A stretch of DNA of 64,000 nt. It comes from Parietaria judaica (taxonomy: Eukaryota > Streptophyta > Magnoliopsida > Rosales > Urticaceae). Below the pieces are notes generated by a model that was not told the DNA's origin, did not search any database, and saw only the letters and a list, made by a program, of their open reading frames with translations. The DNA lies in assembly GCA_954871525.1 (NCBI GenBank), contig OX940864.1, positions 24,422,001-24,486,000 of the forward strand, in the 5' to 3' direction. Every line of letters begins with the position of its first letter. The first letter of the stretch is position 1. Both the position numbers and the translations under genes were made by a program. This document shows positions 55,848 through 64,000 of the stretch, one piece after another.

Positions 55848-58771
55848 GGTGATTTGAAATTGTATTAACAGTAGATACTAGAATCAGGGCTAAAACTGAA
55901 AAAAAAAATAAGAGAGAATATTTTGTGGTGATTTGAACTTCTATTAACCGTATATACCAGAATCAGGGCTATAACTGACTAGTTAGAAAACCTAATCCTC
56001 AGACTAACTACCAATATATTACTTCCCAAAATACACAGGTAATTATCCTACCTAATTTGCAAGAAAATATTACAAACATAATTCACTTTAGAGCATAAGT
56101 TTGATCTAACTTTCAACAAAATGGACTCTAGAAATCATAATATACCTGGCCATATAGTTCTCAATACTCGACACAGTGTGTCCATGCATGAATAAAAGTC
56201 GGGCTTCTGTGGTTGTTTTACAACCAGCTAATATATAGGGCTTCGATGCATTTTTATCGATGAATGAATCCGAGAGGAGACGAATGAAAAAACACTTCAC
56301 AGGAGACGAAGTTGGATTTTTTTTCTTATCTCTGTTCCCGCCATCTTTGAAAACTGGCCAAATCATATCAGAAAGGTTGTTAATATTTTTGAGATTATCA
56401 ACAATAAATAGTACTGACATAGGAGTACCCATTTGTACACCATCATACAAATATGTCACTGTGACTATGCAAGTGATTAATAAGTTATGCTGGACGACGA
56501 AAAAAAGAAACACCCCCATGACCATGAGAAAGCGTTTGATTGTATCAAACATGTGTATCAATAGTCACAGTTTAATTAGGTTATTTAGTTATGTCATTTT
56601 ATTAAATTATGTCTTGTCATTCAAATCTGCTATATCAGTACGTATTTAATTATGTTTAAACATGTTCCTTTATACAACATTAGTCACAGTTATCAGTTAT
56701 TTAGGGTAAGTAGGTTTTTGTTTGGGTCTGGTACTTATTAGATTGCAAAATTTTGGTTGTTCAGGAGACCTGAAAATAAGATAGAGAAGAGTCAGTGAAG
56801 TAAGCATCATTGTCAGCTTCCTGGTTATAAGATGATTAAAAGGTGGAAAACTTAATTAGAAAATGAATTCACCAATGTATAATTGACATATGCATCGAGT
56901 ATATTTGACATATGCATCGAATAAACGGTTCATAAATATAATATTTGGGAAATCAGGGTGAGTCAAAACCAACAAGGAAAACGCCTGAGTCAAAGCAGCC
57001 ACTGACAGGCAGGAGTATTTAAATTTGTCAAAAGAACTTCAAAAGTAGAATAATAAGTAAGAAAGAAGTTGATCCTGAACTACCATAACAAGAAATGAAT
57101 AAATAATTTAAATTATCTTCTATAATAGTTGAGGAAAAGAAGCTCACCAAAGTAGCGATACCGACGTAAACCTACTAAAATCCCTTTTTCTACAGCTAGT
57201 TCTCTATATCCCGAATAATTACGATCATGTGAGCCAAAACCCGGTTTAGCAGTCGCCGACTCTTCTGCAAATGCCAAATTTAACTCGTAAAACATTGTCA
57301 TCACCCAAAACCTTTTGTAAGTAGGTTTTGGGTTTGCTAAGAAAGGGGCCCTGAATAAGAATTCGAAGTAATTGCAAACAAGATAAGTAAAACCAAGTCC
57401 AGAGAGAATAGCAAACAACAAAACTAAAAATCTTAAGTAAAAAACTTTTCTATCAGGTAAATTGCTACGGATCCTATCAAATGCAAAAAATAACTAAAGG
57501 AAACTGAGAATATGTTTAAGCTACGGATCCTGAAATTGGGCCGCAAAACGATCCTCGCTGAAGTTTCAAACGGGAAGTATCTCCCAAGCTTTAAAAGTTT
57601 AAGTCAAAGACTGAGCCTTTAGAATGTTTTGTGCGTGAGCTTATTTAATGCATAAGAGAAAGAAAAGAAAAAAAAGATTTATTTTTTAACTGATACACAC
57701 CGATGTAGTAGCGGCTACTTACTGAGAGTCTGAGCTTTATTGTACATATTTCTTTGACTTTCTGTCCTAATTTTGGCCCAACCATATAAATGCAATATCA
57801 TATATAGATATACTCAAAAGAGAAACTCTCCTATAAATGGTATAACTATAAATATACATGTACTTGATCAATGATTATATAAGAATAACTACAATTAGAA
57901 TGGAAAACCTTGAATCTATAATGCCCTTCAGAAGATACAATACAACAATCATAAAGGTGAGCTTTTCCAGAATCCCAGTCATGATACTGCAAAACACCGA
58001 ATGCAGAGAAATCATCCATCAAAAAAATGAAGAAAAAAAAACTCACAATTTGTTAAGTGTTTTTGACAACATTCACCATTCTGCGGTCGACGAATTTCAC
58101 ACCGAATCGATCCCAGACTCGCGCTTCGAACTCTATCATCGATAGATCTTTCAGCCAGTTGATCTCGTAAACCGTTGGGACAGTATGAAGCTTCTTCCTA
58201 TCCAAGAAATGAAAGTTCCTATAAACGATCACATTTGTGCAAAATGATTGATCTAAATGAAGAAACTTGACCATACCCGCCAATATAATTCAAAATCAGA
58301 AACTGTTTTCTGAATTCCAGTCCTCCCAACGCCTCCAACTCTGCTCTTCCCGGAGCCTCCCTGAAGAGCGGGCAAGGAACAAGCCCTAGCCTCGGCAACA
58401 GACTCAGCCTCGCTCTCTGTTTCCTTCACACTCAATGTACATCAAAATCGCCAGAGATGTCAGGAAACAAAGCACGATTTTTCGGTACCTGCTCGATTGG
58501 AGTATATGCGTACGGTCCGCAACATAGGGCTCCGAAACGGAGACGGCGAGCCGGCGAAGCGGAGAGCCTTATCCGGCATGCAGGCCGGCGAGCGGTACCG
58601 CTCGAGCAGGCGGATGATGTAGCCGTGTGAGAGTGGAGTGGTGGTGTCGATGTTGCGGCGGAGGTCGGCGTCCACGGGCGGCTTCTTCTGCTCGGCGCAG
58701 ATCACGGCGAGAAGCTCCTCCACCTCGCGAGGCAGAGCCACGGCGAGCTCGGCGTCAGCAATGGCTTCCAT
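55646..58771 (-). pseudogene. RNA-dependent RNA polymerase gene of the RDR3/4/5 (gamma) type, N-terminal part only
   Basis: Exons: 58771-58489 (MEAIADAELAVALPREVEEL), about 58431-58277, 58218-58077 (YEINWLKDLSMIEFEARVWD), 57986-57909 (YHDWDSGKAHLYDC), 57350-57148 (GPFLSKPKTY, VLGDDNVLRVKF, then GILVGLRRYRYFG), 56353-56146 (VFKDGG, NPTSSPVKCFFIR, ending at the MAR of exon 7), 55733-55646 (FSLILSKTHTLEVDLIRVNF). These are signatures of plant gamma RDRs, relatives of RNA-silencing polymerases. In exon 5 the frame shifts just after VLGDDNVLRVKF, and the join of exons 1 and 2 is not in phase. The catalytic half is absent. Confidence 0.7.
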
Positions 58772-59299
58772 GGCGAAGTGGAGAACAAATTGGCTAAAAG
58801 ACCTTATTTGGGATTTTGAATAACCTCCGCTATAACGTCATATTTCTTTTACAATTATTTTTGAGGCCCAATAAATTTGATATTTCTTTTATAATTATTT
58901 GTAATCCCCAACAACATTAAATGACGAATTTGCCCTTTCTCATTACATTGCATTTAATGAAATCCCGAATTTACCCTTTTTTTAAGTTTCCTTTTATATT
59001 TATTTCTCATTCATCGTCGCCTCACTCACGCAACCCCTTCAACTTCCTACTTTCCCTCCAAAACCATCTCCTCTGCAATCCATCTCTCACCCCTCCGACA
59101 TTGGAGATTCTTCGTTCTTCTACTGTAGCGGTCGGCCAACTCTTCGGGTCGTGCGTCTCTTGTCTTTCATTCTGGTTCCTATTCCGATCGTTTTCCACCG
59201 ACCTAGAGTTCAAAACGTGCAAAAGGGTTTCGGAGGCACATTTCGGCTTCGATCATCGTCTTCATCCTTTCTTCGGCATCAACAAAGCGGGCAGTTAAA
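58772..59299. other. Divergent upstream region between the RDR and DUF1985 genes
   Basis: The two genes point away from each other across about 530 bases. The part 59000-59290 is CT-rich and leader-like on the plus strand. No other gene is seen. Confidence 0.4.
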
Positions 59300-60890
59300 A
59301 TGGACCTGGAGGAGGAGGTCCAGGTAATGTTTATTATTTAAATAATGATATTATAGTTTTCATAGTTTACATACGATTTAATTTACTGTCTAGGTTACGA
59401 AGAAAATGTACTTGGATGATGATTTGTATCAGTGTGTACTAGTATAATAATCAAATTAGCACAACCGCTATGCACTTTTATTCCACAATCTGCTCCCGCT
59501 ATATAATCTATTTAATACCACTATATTTTTTTGAACTCGCCGGATAGCGGTAATATAATAGTCGAATAAGAGTATAGCGGATGTACGCTTTAGATCACTC
59601 CCGCTATATATATTTCCATAAACTGCACTAATCTAGTTATCTTTGTTTTGCAGGTGTTAAAGCTACATACATTGCTGACGAGGGAAGAATATTACAAGAA
59701 TAAACTCACCACCAAACAAACAAATTTCCACAATTGTACCGAAGATCTCAGAAACTCGATGAGCCATGAGGAACTACAGTGGTTCTGGAGCACCCAGTTT
59801 GGTTATTTGTTGGATGTCCCACTACACTACGAGCATTGTGCCCAACGTTTGTGGAATTTGCTCATCAGATACACCGAAGAATAACCGAACGACAAAGAGA
59901 TGTGGATGTTGGTAAACAACGTTACATTACGGTACGGGATTCAGGAATTTGCAATCCTCACCGGTCTGCGTTGCCATAACCTGCCAACAATTGGGATTTC
60001 TCAAGATGAGAAGGAACAAGAGCGTCTCTACAAAACTTTCAAGATACGCTTATGGCCAAATAATAAGGAAAAGAAGGTGAAACTCAGCATGATCATCGAG
60101 CGCCTCCAAACTATTCAGGATAATCTTGTTAGTGAGGATGATAAGAAGTGCTTGATATTGTTGTACTTTGTCTTCGGAGTGATCTGTTTCAAGGACAAAG
60201 ATTTCTGCCCAGCTACACAGTTTATTTTGGTGGAAAACCTTGATGAATTCATTGTTTATCCTTGGGGAATAATTTCATTCGAGTACTCATTAGAACAGCT
60301 CCATGCTAAGGGAAGAAGGAAGCTGCTTGCAAAGCTAGGCAAAATCCCAAATGTCATTCCCGAAATTAAGTCCAAAAAGCAGGTGGACATGAGCAGTCTT
60401 GGGTTCTTACACCCACTTCAGGTATATGTAAATTGTTTTAGTTGTTTATTTTCTCAGTAATTACATTCAAATTAACATTTTAACTCCGTAGTTTTTGGCG
60501 TACGAGTGTTTGCCGGCAGTGGCATCGTTTTTAGCTGACCCTCTAGAGTCGGCGGACGAAGAGCCGCGAATGTGCAAATGGAAAACGCGGCCAATCGGGA
60601 CTTATCATAAGGAATTCACAGAGATTGATTAGGTTATAGAGACAGGGGTTTCCGCGGTGAGTTGCTTAATATAGCGGTAATGTATAGCGGAAATGTGGTT
60701 ACATAGCGGTAATGTAGGTACATAGATTCGAATCGGAACTTGAATAAATTCATGCTATATAGCGGTGGCATCAACTATTGATCCTTTCGTTTATTTCAGG
60801 AACAGTTGAGTATACTTAAGGCCCGGCCTGCGGAAGCTGACACTTACTATGTAAGATCTGTCCCGCCGCGTGAACCATTGGAAGATCATA
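59300..60890 (+). pseudogene. DUF1985 domain gene (MULE/Ulp1 transposon-associated type), two in-frame stops
   Basis: Exons: 59300-59323, 59654-60421, 60492-60656 and from 60800. The second exon shows the DUF1985 order: WSTQFGYLLDVPL, a TLRYGIQEFAILTGLRC segment, CLILLYFVFGVICF, VENLDEFIVYPWGIISFEYS. The third exon reads FLAYECLPAVASFLADP and KTRPIGTYHKEFTEID; the fourth reads ADTYYVRSVPPREPLED. Such genes are common in plants next to Ulp1-protease MULEs (Kaonashi type); function unknown. TAA at 59882-59884 and TAG at 60630-60632 interrupt otherwise continuous frames. Confidence 0.7.
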
Positions 60891-62565
60891 AGTACTACAT
60901 AATATTTTGTAATTTCATAAGTATAGTCTGGTCTAAAGTTTATTTTAGCTTTGTAATAGAATTTGTAATAGAGATTTGTCACTTCTGAGATGGCCTTCTG
61001 ATATTCAATTAAATACTAATGAAATAATGGTGGTAGCAATAAACACTTGCCATATTATAATTTTACAAATATAAACAATAAACAGACATTTCTATTTTTA
61101 ATATGAAGATGTACAAAAAGACCCAACAAATTATGAAATATTAGACGTTATACATATATATATGTGAATAATTAATAATATTAGACGTTGGATAAATATA
61201 TATGGGAAAACACAACACGCACGCACACACATATATATACACTGTATTTTTGTAATCCTTAACACTATTTGTATTAAAATGTAGCATTTATTTAAATATT
61301 TATGCATCTTCAGCGTGTATACTTTACTATAAAAACGGAGGAACGTGTGGAAAAACATATTTATCAATATTCTTTCTCCTGTTTATAGCTTAATATACAC
61401 AAATTTATAATACATATATTGTTGGAAATAATTGCAGTTAAATAAAATTGAGATAGCGTCGAGCTGGTCGAAATGTCGAACACTCAAGACGAACGGTCTA
61501 TCCAATTACCGGGATTTGTTCCGACGTTAAAACGTTACGTAAAACGGTCATATTGAGTTCACATAGAAACTATGAGTTTGCTTCCCGTTTTTTCACTCCG
61601 CAAACTCAAATTTTCATGCTTCCCATCGTTTTATGTCGTGAGTCTTTCGGTAACGGAATTCAAGAAGGTTCAGTTCGCCGGTGAACTTCGAAGTGCTACG
61701 GAGTTCTCGGTCATCCCATTACATCATGGGAAGCTATCGCCTAACGAACCTCAAAGCACAAAGATGAGGCGAATCAAGCTTTAAGGAGAGCGTCCAACGC
61801 GTCTCGGGAACCGCTAACGGATTTTCTGTTTTACAGGATCAAGAACACATGATCGGATCAAAGCTGCAAGTCGATACTCGTCAAATCCAATAATCTACAT
61901 GATAAGTATTATGGAATTTATTTGTCACTGTTTTTGTTCATATTTGTTTCTCATGAGTATCATCATTTATAGAAATATACCCAACATATATTTATTTATA
62001 TATCAATTTAAAAAATATTGATAGAAGTTAAAAAATATAATTAAATAATTTGAAAAGTTGTTTAAGCCTTTTCAACGTCAAAGTATGCCTCTATACAAAT
62101 GAAAGTATCATTTAAGTGTTTCTATAGAATGCATTATAAAAAAAATATTGAGATTTGTTTGAAATGACGAAGAAAAACTTAATGATGTATGCTAAAAATA
62201 ATAATTTTAAAAACAAAGTTTAAGTCGCCAATCAAAATTATCACTACACAGTACACACCATTAAAAGAATTACAAAAATAATATATTAAACAAATCAAAT
62301 CTTTTTTATTTTTGAATCCTGTAAATAATCGCAAAGATATATATCATATATTCTAATGTCTAGATAAAATTAACAATGCTTATTTTTAAATATTAAAAAA
62401 AATAAGTACACAACGCTTACATAAGGATTAAGAGACAAAATTGATGCCTTCAAAGAATGAAAAACGCTAACATAAGGTGAACTCTCATTATTATGGACAT
62501 GATGACATCCTAAGCTTTTACGATGAGTTTTGTGATGCTTCGTTTTTCATTAGTAGTACTTATTT
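60891..62565. other. Intergenic DNA, no certain gene
   Basis: AT-rich. A less AT-rich island at 61440-61870 (for example TCAAGAAGGTTCAGTTCGCC) may be a gene or transposon scrap, but no protein family is recognised. Confidence 0.4.
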
Positions 62566-62790
62566 TGGTATTTACTTTTTTATGTTTAAATAACTATTCA
62601 ATTTGTTTTTTTTCTTCTATAATACTTATATGTCACTGTTACGGGTATTTTTCGGAGCCTAGAAAAATTAAGGCCCAGCCAAAAAATTCAACAAGGCTCG
62701 GCCTGAGAAAAATCAGTATAAAGTTTGGTACTTTTACCGCAGTAAAGCCTTTCTTAGAAACCCGCGCCAACGCGCCATCGCGCATAACAA
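62566..62790. repeat. Dispersed repeat, second copy of 54425-54690
   Basis: It shares GGGTATTTTTCGGAGCCTAG, TTCAACAAGGCTCGG and GCAGTAAAGCCTTTCTTAGA with the first copy, at the same spacing. Confidence 0.75.
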
Positions 62791-63087
62791 TATCTTAATT
62801 GCTCAGGGACCCAACAAAGTAATTATTAATTACTAAGAGGTCCCTGCACCTTCTTATAAATAGGAGCTTCATTTCAATTAACGGTAACTCAAATCAACTC
62901 ACAACAACTCCGAATAACTGAGATCGACTCAGATCAACTCACAAAAACGCTCTCTAAAGCGATAAAACCTTTGTTTTCCATTGTCTTAGATATCCCGACT
63001 TAAATACACGACTAATGTTGAGCGTCGGAGGTGGATACGGAGGCACCCCATCCGTACCCCTTTAAAGTTCATCTCAGATATGGGGAC
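62791..63087 (+). other. LTR-like or internal element sequence ending in a polypurine-like word
   Basis: TATAAATA at 62855-62862 precedes a CAACTCA-rich stretch and TTGAGCGTCGGAGGTGG, wording typical of plant gypsy LTRs. It ends in ATATGGGGAC directly before TGTTAAGG of the next LTR, similar to AATGGGGGAC before the 3' LTR of element B. Confidence 0.4.
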
Positions 63088-63864
63088 TGTTAAGGTCGGA
63101 TTTGGTCATATCCATCCTCAACACAACTCGTGTCGTTTTGTCTGTAAACGACATGAGGGGAGGCGAGGAAGTTCATCACCCGAGGGGGATTATCCCCGAG
63201 GAGGAACATCCCCGAGGAAGAATACCCCCGAGGGGGCTCATCCACGAGGAGACGCAGCCACGTGAAAGCAAGCTGCAATGAAACGTCCCATCGCACCCGA
63301 CGAGGAATTTCGTCATGATGATTGTGCAGGGCCGAATGACCATTGACGAGATGTGCATTTAATGAAGCCGACCTACTCACTCGATGAGAACACCAGCGAC
63401 GAGGGTTGCAGAGCCGAATGACGGCTGACGGGATGCGCATTTAATGAGGCGCACCTACCCATAACGGCAGCCTGCTCGGAAGTGACATAAAGCAAAGATT
63501 AACCATGCTGCCCTCAAATCACGCCAGAGAGTGAATGATTAAAGAGAAAAAGGCGGGAAGGATGCGAGGGGAAGGCATTGTAAACTCTATAAAAGGCAAG
63601 ATAAGCCTCATTTGTAAAGGTTCGGAAAAATAGAGAAAAAAGGCCCGGAAAGAGAAAAGAAATCTTGTAATAAAAAAGGCTAAGGAAACTGAGAGAAGCT
63701 TGAGGCTCATGATCCTTCATCTGTCCAGCTATTCAACGGAAGAAAACCGAGCTCATTTTCGGAAAATATAATAAAACAGAGACATTCATCGATTATTGTA
63801 GTTTACTTGTTATTTGGTGATTATCTTTGTGACTGGAAAAGGGTGGGGAAAATTGCCCTCTACA
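63088..63864 (+). repeat. LTR of a third Tat-type element (777 bp)
   Basis: It starts TGTTAAGGTCGGATTTGG and ends CCCTCTACA like the LTRs of element B, but the middle differs. It contains short CCCGAGG repeats (63170-63250), two copies of a CCGAATGAC..GCATTTAATGA unit (63332 and 63414) and a TATA box TATAAAA at 63588-63594. A primer-binding site TTTGGCGCCCACCATGGG follows at about 63866. Confidence 0.85.
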
Positions 63865-63926
63865 GTTTGGCGCCCACCATGGGGCTTTGTTTTCTTTCTA
63901 AATCACAGCCAGGAATTTGGAGAAGC

Positions 63927-64000
63927 ATGACGTTATCAAACGACGCCGTCGTCAGCGACGTGCTCGAGGCGATGGCTGAGCGCGCGAAAATAGCTAGCAG
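63927..64000 (+). CDS. gag: Start of gag of the third Tat-type element, cut by the window edge
   Basis: The ATG at 63927 opens a frame (MTLSNDAVVSDVLEAMAERA) that continues past the window. Position and acidic helical start resemble gag of element B. The rest of the element lies outside. Confidence 0.65.
   Translation, partial: MTLSNDAVVSDVLEAMAERAKIAS

Noticed and set aside
58790..58830. Shared words GGCTAAAAGACC and TTTGGGATTTTGA with 33124-33155
   Set aside because: The match is short and gapped; I cannot separate it from chance or a minor repeat.

Overview
The window is a repeat-rich stretch of flowering-plant nuclear DNA, most likely from a eudicot. The genes have many short exons with GT..AG introns. 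The introns and intergenic DNA are AT-rich, and LTR retrotransposons, Mutator-like, Harbinger-like and hAT-like elements are nested in one another. I see no bacterial, organellar, tRNA or rRNA genes.

Layout. 1-9459: a decayed Tat-lineage Ty3/gypsy element (A) on the minus strand, cut by the left window edge, with an extra gene on the opposite strand. It interrupts exon 2 of a MATE transporter gene (9460-10504). 12301-29878: a second MATE gene on the minus strand whose seven exons I can join without a frame break. Its intron 1 holds a very young 13.7-kb Tat element (B, 15752-29489) with gag-protease, pol and a large opposite-strand ORF. 30029-35496: nested Mutator-like and Harbinger-like DNA transposons, one carrying a piece of a mitochondrial calcium uniporter gene. 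35768-45500: gene debris (sucrose-phosphate synthase, a proteasome subunit 5-like ARM protein, a group-E bZIP factor) among MITEs and a solo LTR. 46381-51146: a 19-exon NADP-malic enzyme gene with several disabling lesions, one intron of which holds a 438-bp near-perfect palindrome whose right arm was later hit by a hAT element. 52657-53653: a solo LTR of the element A family, whose empty site survives at 37230. 54803-58771: an RDR-gamma (RDR3/4/5-like) N-terminal pseudogene and a copied piece of one of its exons. 59300-60890: a DUF1985 (MULE/Ulp1-associated) gene with two in-frame stops. 63088-64000: the 5' end of a third Tat-type element.

How it fits together. Very little here looks functional as host coding sequence: one MATE gene is intact by inspection, and most others are broken. 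In elements A and B the protease and reverse transcriptase parts lie in one frame separated by a single UAG followed by CAA UUA, the leaky-stop context of tobamovirus replicases. This suggests programmed readthrough sets the Gag:Pol ratio in this lineage. Both elements also keep a coding region pointing towards pol from the 3' side. All gene identities come from reading motifs by eye; no database search was run.
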